The notes beneath the pieces were generated by a model. That model was not told the DNA's origin and searched no databases. It worked only from the letters and a program-made list of their open reading frames with translations. A program made the position numbers and the translations under genes. From NCBI GenBank assembly GCA_021464245.1, contig JADCRB010000013.1, positions 2,363,424 to 2,427,423 on the forward strand: DNA of 64,000 nucleotides, in the 5' to 3' direction. Shown piece by piece: positions 1-11,879 of this stretch (its first letter is position 1; every line of letters begins with the position of its first letter). This stretch comes from Carallia brachiata. Lineage: Eukaryota; Streptophyta; Magnoliopsida; Malpighiales; Rhizophoraceae.

Positions 1-174
1 TCCAGTGCTTCCATCCCGCCTCATTTGGTATCAGAGCAGGCTTGTGAAGATGTCATCTTACGGAGTCCAAAGCAACCTCTTCAATGACGATGATCATGAA
101 GGGAAAACTTTTTCTAGAGTGTCATCGATGGATTGTGAATACAACAAATTTTGTATTAGAGGTGCTGCTCGCAG
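1..174 (+). mobile_element. LTR end, primer-binding site and start of an internal region (retroelement fragment)
   Basis: Bases 26-37 read TGGTATCAGAGC, the standard plant retrotransposon primer-binding site complementary to the 3' end of initiator Met-tRNA. The preceding bases would then be the last part of an LTR that begins before the window. An ATG at 50-52 opens a frame of about 41 codons that closes exactly where the next element is inserted (about 175). I do not recognise the encoded peptide. The PBS is seen directly; the LTR assignment is inference. Confidence 0.6.
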
Positions 175-618
175 CTAGGATGCACAGACACTCCAAATTT
201 GAAGCCGTGAAAGTGTCGGACACGTCTTGGACACACGCTCAGAAGTGTCTGACAAAAAAATTTTGAAAAAAAAAAATCGGACACGGTAAAGAGGTGCGTT
301 GAACACGCCTAAGACATTTTTAAAAATATTTTAGTATTTTTATTTTAAAATTTAAAAAAAAAATTAAAAAAAACTCATCATTTAAAATTTTTTCGATTCT
401 AACCAAGTTAATTCATCAAATTCTTTATTTTATTGAAATCACAAAACCAAAACTCCAAATTTTTGTTGTAACATCGCTTACATTACTTATAAATTAACGA
501 ATGCCTCAAGCAACCCGAAAAAGAGTTATAGATAAGTTGCTCTGAAGACTAATAGAGTAAGAAAAAGATAAAAAAGATTCAGTTTTTCTTCTATTAAAAT
601 ATACACGCACGCACGCAC

Positions 619-664
<46 letters not shown>

Positions 665-768
665 CCGTGTCCGTCTCGTATCCATGTCCTAATTTTTTTA
701 AGATTGATGTATCTCCGTATCCGTGTCCACCGTGTCCGTGTTGCCGTGCCGGTGTCCGTGCAACCTAG
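175..768. mobile_element. hAT-like non-autonomous DNA transposon
   Basis: The left end begins CTAGGATGCACAGACACT and the right end finishes TGTCCGTGCAACCTAG, which are imperfect inverted repeats. The element is flanked by GCTCGCAG (167-174) and GCTTGCAG (769-776), an 8-bp target-site duplication with one mismatch, which is the length typical of hAT elements. Both ends are rich in GTGTCCG/CGGACAC motifs. It carries no transposase. A (CA)n and (TA)n microsatellite lies inside it at about 601-662. Confidence 0.55.
601..662. repeat. (CA)n/(TA)n microsatellite
   Basis: An imperfect CA/CG-CA run passes into a TA run. The cysteine/valine-rich frame that crosses it on the minus strand is a by-product of the dinucleotide repeat and not a gene. 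Confidence 0.9.
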
Positions 769-970
769 GCTTGCAGTCAATTTGTTCGTAAATTTATTTT
801 TTAACAAATGACGCGTGTTGCCGTGTCTGTGTCTGTATCCGTATCCGTTAAATTTATTTTTTAACCTAGGCTTCTATTAACTATCTAGTAACTATCTCCG
901 TATCCGTGTCCACCGTATCCGTGTTGCCGTGTCGGTGTCCGTGCAACCTAGGCTTGCAGTCAATTTATCT
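713..970. repeat. Local duplication of the hAT-like right end plus flank
   Basis: Bases about 713-785 and 894-967 are nearly identical. Each carries the transposon right end and the same outside flank (GCTTGCAGTCAATTT). The second copy follows the first by about 181 bp. Because host flank is included, this is a local DNA duplication after insertion rather than a second transposition. Confidence 0.7.
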
Positions 971-1299
971 CGTGTCCGTGTACTTCTTTAATTTTACTTG
1001 ATCATTAAGTTTACTTGGTCAGTAAATTTATAAATTATTATAAATATAGCTCTAGATTTTTTATTTTAGACAGTTGTTATTAATTTCAAAAAAATATTAA
1101 TAAAAATTCTCTTTTAACAATTGTTTATTTTTTTTAGTGGATTCCAGAAACCCTATTGAAAGCTCAATCGAGTGCTAGCCTTTGTTCATCGTTTTTCTGC
1201 GCTTCCATCCTGTGTCACAAAATATCCTAGTTTAAAGCTGTACAAATTCATTCCGAATTGTATGTTGTATAAATAACTTTAATTTATGTTTAGATTGCT
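971..1299. other. AT-rich spacer with a faint LTR-end resemblance
   Basis: No gene is seen. Around 1141-1225 the sequence ends in a CTTCCATCC-containing stretch like the one at the extreme left of the window, so it may be a scrap of the same LTR, but it is too short to be sure. Confidence 0.4.
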
Positions 1300-1925
1300 A
1301 ATTTTTTTTTATTAAAGTATATATTTATTTTCATTTTAATTTTATTCACATCAATAAATTTTTATTAATTTAATAATCTAAAATTATAAAGTTGAGCCAA
1401 ATTTTTTAGAGAAAAATTAGATAGCAAACAATACTTAAGAAGCAATAAGGTAGTAATAAAAAATGTGGACCAATCTAATTTCACTTATGAATCCCACAGA
1501 TGGAGAAACTGTACTAACCTCTTGTGTTTATTATTGCACTTAATAAGTGTTACTAGATAGTTATGCTCAATTTTTTTTTATTTTTATTTTTGTTTCTCAA
1601 ACGAAATATTTATTAACAACTCAAGGTTCATTACCTTGGCCTGCTGCGGTATAACTAATTAAGTCTAAGCAAAGGAAAAAAAAAAAAAAACAAAGTAAAG
1701 GTAGCACGGTTAGCCATTTTAACCGGGTGAGTTTTTTTATTTTCTTTTGGGACCTGCTTACTACATGTTTCCGCATAATTGGCCGGGTCTACCGCTACCT
1801 CGTAATTCGGGTCGGCTCTATTTGTCAGTATGGATCTAAGCATCTTGGGAAATTATTGCGTCTTCGCTCATTGTATAACCATTCCCCCACAGACAGTCCA
1901 TTGATTAAAAATCCTGGTTGATTTG
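1300..1925. repeat. Dispersed repeat family, copy 1 (partner at 7.05-7.74 kb)
   Basis: From the TTTATTCACATCAA stretch near 1340 through the ACCTGC-TACTACATG block near 1750 to the CCCCCACAGACAG block near 1890, this interval matches 7050-7735 in the same orientation with scattered substitutions and small indels. Its order includes a conserved GAAAAATTAGATAGCAA motif and a segment similar to TGGCCGGGTCTACCGCTACC. No protein family is recognised. It behaves like an old non-coding or heavily decayed mobile element. Confidence 0.6.
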
Positions 1926-2214
1926 ACTTAGCGCAAGTCTTTTACTACGCATATAGACACGGGACACGAGATTGCGAGTACGAAATAATAAGAATACGAG
2001 AATACAATAATTATATATATATATATATATATACACGTGGATATGATCGAAATTCTGCCATTAATTCTTATGAATTTCTTAGGTAGAAAACAGATATGTT
2101 AACATGATTTTATTTTGAGGTGTCATATCTTTAATTAACCCAATTAGAGAGATAAATATAATTAGTTGAGTGGTGCATATAAGGTGACATCTGATAGCAC
2201 ACAATACAAAAACC

Positions 2215-2215
2215 T

Positions 2216-2245
<30 letters not shown>
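2215..2245. repeat. Poly-G tract
   Basis: About 28 consecutive G bases. The proline run in the minus-strand frame across it is an artefact of this homopolymer. Such a run is also a common place for sequencing or assembly error. Confidence 0.9.
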
Positions 2246-2246
<1 letters not shown>

Positions 2247-2300
2247 GTGTTGGAAGGAACACTTATTTGTTAGTATGATTGTGAAAAGGGAAATCATTAG

Positions 2301-2492
2301 TGGCCAGAGGATTTGGTGGCCAGAATATGGCTATAATGCAACCAGCAGCAGTTTTTATGCAATTAGAATGTTAAAATATGCAACAAAAAAATAAGACTAT
2401 TTTTTTTTGTTGCACTTTTTTTGATTGTTGTTGTACAAAAAGTATCGCTGGTTGCATTATGGCCACATTCTGGCTACCAAATTCTCTGGCCA
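2301..2492. mobile_element. MITE with 46-bp terminal inverted repeats
   Basis: Bases 2301-2346 and 2447-2492 are long inverted repeats. Both arms begin TGGCCAGAG when read inward and end ATAATGCAACCAGC, with only a few mismatches. The loop of about 100 bp is T-rich. The whole unit is 192 bp, a typical MITE size, and carries no coding sequence. The target-site duplication is not clear. Confidence 0.75.
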
Positions 2493-2699
2493 TGTAATGG
2501 GACTCTTGTGAAAAATGCTTATGCTAGCTCCTACTATACATGTCTTCTTGTTGAATTTAGAGGTTGTTCCATGCTGATTTTGGGGGTGCATCCTTTTGTA
2601 TAGGATGGATAGTGTTAGCCCCTTAAACACTTGGCATGTAAGAGTTGGTGACACCTTGCGTCAATTTCTAGCATGAGATTTTGAAGTGATTGGGCACTC

Positions 2700-3430
2700 C
2701 TTAAAATAAGGTGAAAGTTAAGAGGGTCAGCGTAGGCACGAGCTTACATGCGGGTCCCAGTGTGGACCAAGACTTGGGTTGGACAAAGGATGCTGGATCA
2801 AATGTTCGTGGGCTCTATCAGATGGGCCATGGGCTTGGGCCAAGAGGCCCAAAACACAAGACTGGGTCTTGGCCAAATCTGCATGACACCGAGTCTCTTA
2901 CGACGTGTGGAATGTGGGACGTGCAGGTGTGGCTCTATCTGGGTGGTCAAGCATCGGGATAATGCTCATCAGATCGTGCATAGCAAAGAATCGTGGGTAG
3001 ATAAGACTTATCGAGATCAAGTGATGGATGATCGTGGGAGATAAGGTTTATCAGGATCAAGTCATGGATGAGAACGTGGGAAGATGAGAATTATCAATCA
3101 CGATAGAGATCGTGGGAGATCATATTTATCTCTAAGACCTAGATAGCTGGGAGTGTCAGCTATATATAGACCCTATGAGTTGTCATTTGTACTCAGTGAA
3201 AGAGAAATCATTCATAGAGAAAGGGTGTAAACACTGTTAAGAGTTCAGGTGATTGTTCCTTTGTATTACTTGAGTTAAATAATAAAAGGTTGGGAAATGT
3301 TTCTGTATATGCTTTTGTGTCTCTTTCGAGTGTGTAAGTTGCGTGTCTTATTTATAAAGTTTTATTATGCAAATCGTTGTGTGTGCGATTGGCTGAGGTT
3401 AAGTATAACTTAATACTATCACAAGGCGTA
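2700..3430 (+). mobile_element. LTR-like block (possible solo LTR)
   Basis: The block has promoter-like architecture: a TATATATAGACCC box near 3163, an AATAAAAGG polyadenylation-like signal near 3280, and a T/G-rich downstream stretch. Upstream of the TATA box are imperfect tandem units of about 42 bp at about 2980-3110, each containing CGTGGGAGATAAG-like and GATCAAGT-ATGGATGA-like words. This is the usual look of a plant LTR. No primer-binding site or pol fragment adjoins it and the exact ends are not visible. Confidence 0.4.
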
Positions 3431-5744
3431 ATTTTAAATGAAAAAATTAATCGTATAACAAATAGTAAGGTGGATTGTTATTTTTGATTAGAGGATTGTT
3501 ACTTTATTTAAAAGGTTGTGCATTGTGATTGTTTAGTGTCATGAGACGGGGGCTGTTGCAAGGTACTTTTGTGTGCAGGTGGGTTGCTTGTTTGTACAAG
3601 GATGACCTTTTAATTAAGGAAAAAATTTCGTGGTTGTCTATCTATTTTGATGGTTGTTATATATAATATAATAAATAAAATATATAATATTAAAATAAAA
3701 TTATATGATATATTTAAAGAAAATATAAAATATATACACTTAATTATTAAATTTTTTTGTTAATAATTAATTATATATATCTTGTATATTACGTGTAATT
3801 AGTGATATATTTTTTTAATATATTATATATTTTAAATATTATATTATATATAATAATTATAAAATAACTGCTTGCTTACGGTCCCGTAGTAGTCTACTTT
3901 AATTAGATTGAGAGACTCTTTCGATGTTTTGTTTTTTGAGGACAGCAAAACACATTGACTTTGTTGGCTCCTAGAATTGCAGATGTCAGAAGCTGTCGGG
4001 CTTTCTTAATGTCACATCATTTTCCCAAAATTTCACATTTTTGGGCGCCTACAATAGGTTGCTAGTAAATAAAATGGTGAAATAGTCTGCTGTTTTTTAA
4101 AAAACAAAGGAAGGAGAGAAACATAGCTGATAGCTGATGGAATAATTATTATAATTTGTATAATTATAATGATAAAATAAAATATAAAAAATAATTTTAA
4201 ATTTTTATTTTATATTTTATTAATATTGTTCTACAAACTATAATGGTTGCTTAATTATGGAGAGTTGTCTAACTAATTTTTTATCTGAGCATGTAACACA
4301 ACTTTTCAACTTCAGCGCTCCTTTGTTATTGCTTTGGACTAACGTGTTGGCTGAAACTCCAGCTTTTCATTGAAATTTATATTCTTGACTAATTATTAAA
4401 GTTTAATATATAATTTATTTTAGTCTTATTTAACAAATTAAATTTTTAATGAGTTGAATATTTAGACATATTATCAGGTTATTTATGATTAAGATCATTG
4501 ATTCAAACGCCGTCGGCCTCAACGGAGTAATTGATTTCTTTACAAATATCATTCTCTAGGATGAATATATAATTTTAGAGAGGGAAGTGGCTTCAGAAAG
4601 TCCAAACAACGACTCAAAATAAGGTCTTCCTCATGTTGAAGATACAACTGATCTTGTATGGTTCTCACAGAGATATTCTGTGCATATTTAAGCTTTAATT
4701 GAGGTTTGGGTTGAATCTGAAGGTTAACCAAAAAATTTCCCATATATCCCAATAAAATACATAAGACGTAATAAATTATGTATACATAACTTAAAAATGC
4801 CATTTACATCATTAGCAAAAATTTTATTTAAGAGAATTACCTGACCTGTTATGGCATAGGAAACAAGTATAGAAAAGCAGAACCACCATGCTTTTTTATT
4901 CATAGAAAGGAAAAACCACCATGCTTAAAAATGACAATAGTCTAGCTCATATAAACATTTTCATTTTTCTTTTTCTTTCTTTTTTTGTCTTTGGGGTATT
5001 TCAAATGTTGAGAACCTTATAGTCCAAAACCCATTTGCCAACTTGCACTTATTTATTGTTATTATTTTCTTTTTTATTAAGAGATCCATTGATGATGATC
5101 TATATAAGATAATTAGTTTTTGTTTTTTATTGTTTTAAATCTCATATCTTATTTTTAAAATTATAATTGAGTTCCGTTAGAAAGACAAAAGGAAATCACC
5201 ATAGGGTAGTCATAAGAATAATTTAGCCTCTTAAAAATAATAAAAATATTCAGTTTTCTTCAAAACTAAATCCTAAACATATGTAATGTTATCTTAAATG
5301 TAATTAAAAATTACGTAAACTTTAATTTAATTTTTTATGAAAAAACTTTTTACTAAAAAAATTTTCACTAGTTATCACTATTTTATGATAATTTTTTATG
5401 TCCTCTTAAGGTTTCTAATTAGAATTTAAGACTTAGAAAATAAAAGTTTAAATTCTTCACCAAGTTGCAAACAGACCCCTCTTCTTTATTATTCAATCAA
5501 TTGCAATTCACCAAAACCAGTTTGTTAGGTTCTCTAAATCACGTGGGATGGACATATCCCAACAACTAGCTGGCCAATGGTCCGCATATATTAATACAAC
5601 TAGCCGTCCATTGTTGAACCATGTTTTGCTTTACCTCCTTTTATTTTCCCTACATCGACGAAGCAATAATCAGTCTCTTCGAGTAGAAAATTACAGGAAA
5701 ACCCATTATCCTTGCCAATTAAAGATGCTGTCATCGTGTTTTAA
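3431..5744. other. AT-rich spacer
   Basis: No convincing gene. A strongly AT-rich, partly palindromic stretch lies at about 3650-3860. The remainder is spacer with short open frames that lack any family resemblance. Confidence 0.6.
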
Positions 5745-6085
5745 CTTTGTCTGCACTTTTTCCTGGAAATAAAGAGAAAAATAGCACCAACGGGAGCTGC
5801 AGGAAGCACGGAAGAGGGTGAAAATCAAAAGATCGAAACTATCAAAGTAGCTAAAGAGGATGAAGTGGACCCACGGCCCCAAGCAACAGTTCCGGTCGTT
5901 GGACTACCTCCACCGCCACTGCCACTGCTAGGGACAAGTTTTGCTGCTCAATTGGATTTGGAGGTATCAGTACCCTCGTCTAGTAGAAAAAGCAATGGTT
6001 TTGGGGTAATAAATCCACCCGAAAATACTCCTAATAAAACAATAACCGAGAGTCTCTCAGGGAACAGCGTAGTGGTTAAGGCTTA
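5745..6085 (+). other. Unrecognised open frame without a good start
   Basis: An open frame runs from a stop near 5742 to TAA at 6083-6085, about 110 codons, with no ATG near its beginning. The peptide is rich in charged residues at first (EEGENQKIETIKVAKEDE) and then proline-rich (GLPPPPLPLLG). It could be a leftover exon or part of a mobile-element protein. No family is recognised. Composition is slightly more GC-rich than the neighbours. Confidence 0.25.
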
Positions 6086-7049
6086 ACTTCCATCTTGAAA
6101 GTCGTGAGATTTAGGGGTGTGAAGAGAGCCACTTCCATTGATTTCGTAATGGACAAAAAAGAAATAACTGAGAGCATTGGAAAAGATATTTTTCAAAGCG
6201 AATCAGCAGGGGTAGGCAAGATCCAGATTTGGTGGTTAGACTAGGAATCAGTTTGTGGGAGAATTGTGGGTTCGATCTCGAGTTTTTCGTCCTCTTATAG
6301 TGAAGCTTTATATTTAAGGTCTAGCTTTTTCAATTATTGTTGCTGAATGCTGCTGGCTGACATTGTTCCACTGTATTTTCTGCCTGTTGTGTAAACTGCT
6401 TAATGGCTTTATGTGCTCCATTTATTATGACTCCAATCTTTTCATGTTGTCGACAAAAAAAAAAAAAAAATTTACTTAGCTCTCTGTTTATTATGAGACC
6501 TTGCCGCAGCCACCACTTGATTATCGGAGTCCATGTCGATGGCTTTTTCATTTGTTTCTCCGAAAATTTCTGGGAGGCTCTCCTCCTCCTGTCCGCCATG
6601 TCTATCATCTTATTGTTCCTCTACAATTACGTATCATTTCGGACCAGCCAGCACATTTACTGAGAATTGGATAGCTAAACTTGCAAACAGTAGGTTTGAG
6701 GCTTGTTTATGGTCATTAAAAAAAAAAAAACTTATTTAGTCCTGTAAAAATCAGTATAAATAGCCGCTATTATACATTTTCATTGGCAAAAGTGCCTAGT
6801 TTATTTCAAGTAATATATCGTACGTATAATTAATGTTTTATAAGTTATTTTTATCAAAAAACAGTAGAGTACTAGAATTTTTTTCCAAAAATTTTATTCC
6901 ATTGCAATGAGGCCTCAATTATTTACAATTACTGTAATACTTTATGCAATAATAAAAGAGTATATCTTATTGTTTCTTTTGTTATAAAAAAATAACAAGT
7001 TAGTTGTAAAAAATTGAAGAAAATTTCTAAAAAAGCAATGGAGCGCTTT
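6086..7049. other. Spacer
   Basis: No feature is supported. Short A-runs at about 6456-6470 and 6719-6730 create lysine-rich spurious frames. Confidence 0.6.
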
Positions 7050-7735
7050 TTATTATTGTAATTTTTTGTTATTTTTAATTTTATTCACATCAACAAATTT
7101 TTATTATTTTAATTATTTAAAAAATATAAAATTAAGCTAAATTTTTTAAAGAAAAATTAGATAGCAAGTAGCACTTAGAGAGCAATGTAGTAGTAACAAA
7201 GAAAAGAAAAAAAAAAAAGACCCACCAACTTTTACTTAATCCCACAAATGAATATAGCTGAACATGGTAAAATCACTTTAGCGCCCTCTTACCATGTAGC
7301 TTGATAAGCGTTACTACGCATTGTTGCTCAGTTTTTTTTTTGGCTTTATTCTTGTTCATTCAACGAAATACTTATTATTTATTAGGCACAACAACTCAGA
7401 GATTCAATACTTGGCGTGGTGCTCTATAACTGACTCGGTCTAGGGGAATTAAAGAAAGAAGAAAGTTGCTCGCTCCGGTTAGCCTTTTAAACCGTGTAAT
7501 TTTCATTTTATTTTATTTTATTTTATTTGGGAACCTGCATACTACATGCCTCCGCATCAATGGCCGGCTCTACTGCTACCTCGTAAATCTGGTCGGCTCC
7601 ATTTGTTAGTGCGGATCTAAAGCAGTTTAAAACAATTACAGAATTATTGCGCCTTCGCACACTCTCTAACCACCACTCCCCCACAAGCAGCCGATTCGTT
7701 AGGGATACTAATTTTCTTAGTGGTAAGTTTCTTAC
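7050..7735. repeat. Dispersed repeat family, copy 2 (partner at 1.3-1.93 kb)
   Basis: Direct-orientation partner of the repeat at 1300-1925, with shared blocks at both ends and in the middle (GAAAAATTAGATAGCAA, GGAACCTGC-TACTACATG, ACTGCTACCTCGTAA). Divergence is considerable, so the two copies are old. Confidence 0.6.
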
Positions 7736-8639
7736 AATCCATTCAGTTACCAAATCATGAATACAGAACGACAAGAGTACGAAAACACGTAAATTATTAA
7801 ATTTTTATGACACATAAATTATAATAATTATTATTATGGTATTATACTTTGTAATTAGTATTTTTATTAAAAACTTTCAAAGAATATATATATATACAAT
7901 TAAATTGAAGAAATTATAATTTAAATTAGTTAACATAATTGATAGAATGAAAGATATTTATTGATTATTGTTTTTCGTTTAACTAACAAACTATTAATTA
8001 GTTTGTTCAAGGAAAACAATTATTATGTGTAAAATTTCTGAAATATTGAATTATATATATTGCGCGTGCACGCATAAATATACAACAATTAATTTAAAAG
8101 TCTACTACATGTATTAAAAATGTCCGATATGTGAGTTAAATATGTTCAAAATGTGTACTAGAGGTGTTTAACTTGCTCGCCAAATTTTTTCTTTTTTGAT
8201 TTTTTTTTGTACATATTTAGAATATCTGGCATAAGTTTAAGGAGTATCAACGAATGTCTTGTCTGATATATGTATCTGACACAAGCACGTATTGTTCTGT
8301 AAGTATCCATACTTCATAGTTACTAGTAAGATTTCTTCGTAATCTAACCGTTACCATGTAAGTTGCAATAGAAATTTTGATTGAACACATTTTTTTTTTA
8401 TCCAACATTTATCCAAAAACCAAGCAAACGCATATTAAACTGGACGCGAAAATTTTGACCCGGCACAGACACAAGCTGACGTTATACTTCATACCTGTTG
8501 ATTGCACATTACTACTTGCAACCATTGATTAAAGAGTCGGGGAAAAATGATAAACAAACGGTTTAATAGTGCAATATTTGAATTTACATCTCCTAATCTC
8601 AACTCACTTACATCCATAAAATATTTCCAAAATTTATTA
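7736..8639. other. AT-rich spacer
   Basis: No gene. Short TA-rich runs and decayed sequence only. Confidence 0.6.
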
Positions 8640-9009
8640 GGGATGCAGCACAAATTAGGATGATCTTCTCAAAGATATTATTATAATTTGAGAATATTTT
8701 CATATCCATCTTAATTATAGTATTCTGATTGATGTCGAAAATATTATTATGATTTAGAAACTTCTATATCCATCTTGATTAAAGTAATATTCTCATATTG
8801 TAATAATATTTGATATCTTTCATTATTATATTATTCTTTTTATTATAATATTATTATGTAATTGTTATAAGATTATGTAATATTGTAGATTATTTACTTT
8901 TTTTTTTATATGCAACTCTATAAATAGGGTCATCATGCAAATGATATTATACACTTGTGTAATACAATGTGCACATTCTCAAATTCTCTTTCTTGTATTG
9001 CTATTGCCA
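8640..9009 (+). mobile_element. 5' LTR of a Ty1/copia element (left edge uncertain)
   Basis: The block ends in GCCA at 9009, immediately before a primer-binding site. It contains a TATA box (CTATAAATAGGG near 8920) and a short internal duplication (ATATCCATCTT at about 8701 and 8769). The left end was not located precisely, and no second LTR of this family is seen in the window. Confidence 0.55.
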
Positions 9010-9023
9010 TGGTATTAGAGCCC
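9010..9023 (+). other. Primer-binding site of the 8.6-kb Ty1/copia element
   Basis: TGGTATTAGAGCCC follows the LTR directly. It matches the plant initiator Met-tRNA complementary site with one substitution in the core. Confidence 0.65.
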
Positions 9024-9399
9024 TTATAAGGGCTTTCCTGGGAGAATTTTTGCTAGCAATCGTTTTTTCGCTCATTCTTCTTTCAGCCTACTTTTCAATG
9101 GCATTTTATTGAAAGAAGTTTTCCAATTACGGTTTCTCATTTTATACATCTCCACCAATCATTTTCTTCTGTTTTTTATCAATCATGTCATGTTAATTGT
9201 GCCTAATGGTGTTTCATCGCTTCAACTTGTTTGACAGCATCAAGTGTGGTCTTTTCACTTTGGAAGTTATTGTTCAGTTGACTATATTGATGAATATAGG
9301 TAGTATATCATCTCGCTAACTACGTCGGATATCTTTGGAGACTATGATTAACTAGGTTTTATGTGAAAATGTTCTATATGTGCACCGTCTGATTCTATT

Positions 9400-11815
9400 G
9401 CTTCTTTTATTTTATGGATTATCCTATGTACTTCACCTTTATTAATTGATTCTAGTTGTTACAATCAAATGACTTTTGATTTTTCTCAATTTTTAAAATA
9501 AATGATGTCTTTCTCAAACCAATTATTCATATTGTTGATGGCTCTCCTATGTTTATTAGTTGTATTGAGTCTACGTTTGCACCATCACTGTCTTTACTTG
9601 ATACTTATTGGGCTCCATCTTTATCATACTCCTTATCACCCATTAGTCGACTCTATGGTCATGGTTTGGAACTTCATTTTTCTAACCGCGGATATGAAGT
9701 GGAGGATAATCGAACAGTCAGGTTGTTGGGACAGGACGCAAAGTTGGATGCCTCTTTGATCTCACTACACTTCATATTCCTTTTGGTTCCCCCCTCCCCG
9801 GCGGGAATCGTTGCAATTTCTACTCCAATCGATTTATGACACTCATGTCTAGGTCATGCTTTTTTATCAAAATTCAGCATTTAGCTTCTAATAATTATTT
9901 GGGCCATGCTAGTAAAGAGTCATTTGATTGCACATCGTGCCAATTTGGTAAGCACAGTCTTTCTTTTTAGTAACTATGACTTTATCTCTTTGGGTTCCTG
10001 CTCTTATTTTAACAAAAGAGGGTTGAAAATATTTTGTGATTGTTGTTGACAATTTTTCTAGGTTTACTTGGATTTATCTTTTAAAAATCGTTCTGAAATA
10101 TCTCAAGTCTACCAAGATTTCTCGAGCATGATTTATCTTAGTTCTCCAAGCGTATTAAAATTTTTTGTACTGACAATACTAAACAATAGAGGGCACTATT
10201 GATTGTTTCCACTTTAAAACAACATAGAACTATTTTTCACAAATTTTGCCCCAATACCTCACAACAAAATAATCGTGCTGAACAAAAATTACGTCATATT
10301 TTGTATACTATTTGCTCCTTACCTATTTTCATCTCTCTTCTTGAATCATTTTGGGGTGAAGCTGCTTTAATAATTGCATGCACTTAATAAGATAACTTCC
10401 TCCATTCTCAAACATAAAACCTCATATGAGTATCTTTATAGAGAATCACCTAACTATAGTCTTCTTAGAATTTTTGGTTGTGCCTATTTTGTTCCTTTTC
10501 AACCTTACGAATGCATCCGTATTAAAACCTGGAGATCGTCTTTATTGTTTTCTTGGGTATGGTATTAAACATAAAAGTTACAGATGCTATGATCCTGCTT
10601 CTACAAGATTTATTGTCTCATGTCGCATAATCTTTTGGAAACACAAAATGTTCACTAGTTTGGCCAATGTTTCACCAATTCTACACCAAGTTTTAGGTTG
10701 TTTATCGATCCATCACTCAATCTCTTTCTTAAATTTTCTTTTAGTTTAGTTGATGTTAGCTCATAGGTGATCGCTTTATTCCATCTTCTAATGAGCTTGA
10801 CCAAATTGTTGACATTTCATAGTCACAACTCGAGTTTCCTAACCAGTGCGATGCTCCTCCCTTACCACAACTTGATGTACCTCCTTCACTGCAGCCTGAT
10901 GCTCTTCCCTTACTACAGTCTTCAAATTCATCTCTTACGTCTCTTGCACCCCATCATTCTACTCCAATACGTGAACCCTCAATTCTTCAATGTGATTTTC
11001 ATTGTCATTTTATTATTGCCACCTTCCATGAATCTACTGCCTACAAAGAAGTCAAGGCAAATCCATCTTGGCAATGTGTTACGAATCAATGTCAAGAGAT
11101 TGAGGCATTAGAAAAGAATTATATACATGTAACCTAGATGATCTTCCTCTAGAATAGCCTCTCATAGGAATAAATGACTATACAAGATTAAGACTTGTGT
11201 AGATTATTTCATTGAACGATTTAAGGCTTGTCTTGTTGCTAAAAGGAGCTCTCAAAAGTATGGTATTTTCTATGAGGAGACATTTGCACCTTAGCTCGTT
11301 TTACATTTGTTCACTCCTTATTGGCAGTTGCCGCCATATTGTGGTGGAAATTGTTTCGGATGGATGTCAAGAATGTCTTTCTTAATAGAAATCTAAAGAA
11401 AAGAGTTTATATACAGTCTCAACCTGGTATTAGCATCCTCACACAAGGTTTGTCACCTTTGCAGAGCATTATAAGGACTTATACAAGCTCCTCGAGCCTG
11501 CTTTGCCAAGTTTAGATTTACTATCTTACAGCTTAGTTTCACCTCATGTCCTTATAATTCTACTCTCTTCATATTAAAGGCAAACTCTGGTATTATTCTT
11601 CTTTTATTTTATATGGATGACATCATCATCACAGGTGATGATAATTCAAGCATTCATTCTTTTCAAAATTATCTAAGTTTGCAGTTTGAGATGAAATATT
11701 TAGGTTCGTTCAGTTATTTCATAAGCGTTGAAGTATTCTCTATCACTGATGGTTTGTTTGTCTCCCAAGCCAATGTGCCTCAAATGCTCTTTATTTATGA
11801 CCATCAAAATTGACC
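9400..11815 (+). pseudogene. Ty1/copia polyprotein remains: protease end, integrase, reverse transcriptase
   Basis: In copia order, across changing frames, one can read: a GYEVEDNRTVRLLGQDAKL region before integrase (about 9690-9760); a GAG-pre-integrase stretch with SFDCTSCQFGKHSLSF (about 9920-9970); the integrase core beginning FVIVVDNFSRFTWIYLLK-like (about 10035); the integrase C-terminal GDRLYCFLGYGIKHKSYRC (about 10530-10590); reverse transcriptase MDVKNVFLNRNLKKRVYIQ (about 11355-11415); and the catalytic YMDDIIITGDD (about 11609-11640). Many stops and frameshifts make it non-functional. The gag region is not recognisable, and the 3' part after reverse transcriptase is missing because the sequence passes into a LINE. 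Confidence 0.85.
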
Positions 11816-11879
11816 TAGAGAAGCATATGACTGGATTTATTGGAATTTCTTTCTGAAACTTTAATTATTTAAAGCTACC

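Noticed and set aside
526..807. Minus-strand frame with a Cys-Val repeat
   Set aside because: Produced by the (CA)n microsatellite and the GTGTCCG-rich transposon end.
2421..2654. Overlapping plus- and minus-strand frames of about 60 codons
   Set aside because: Both cross the right arm of the 192-bp MITE and mirror each other; no independent support.
2711..3044. Frames of 83 and 98 codons
   Set aside because: They lie inside an LTR-like block with tandem repeats, have no homologous motif and overlap each other.
9502..11111. Series of separate small genes on the plus strand
   Set aside because: They are consecutive pieces of one decayed copia polyprotein and should not be annotated individually.
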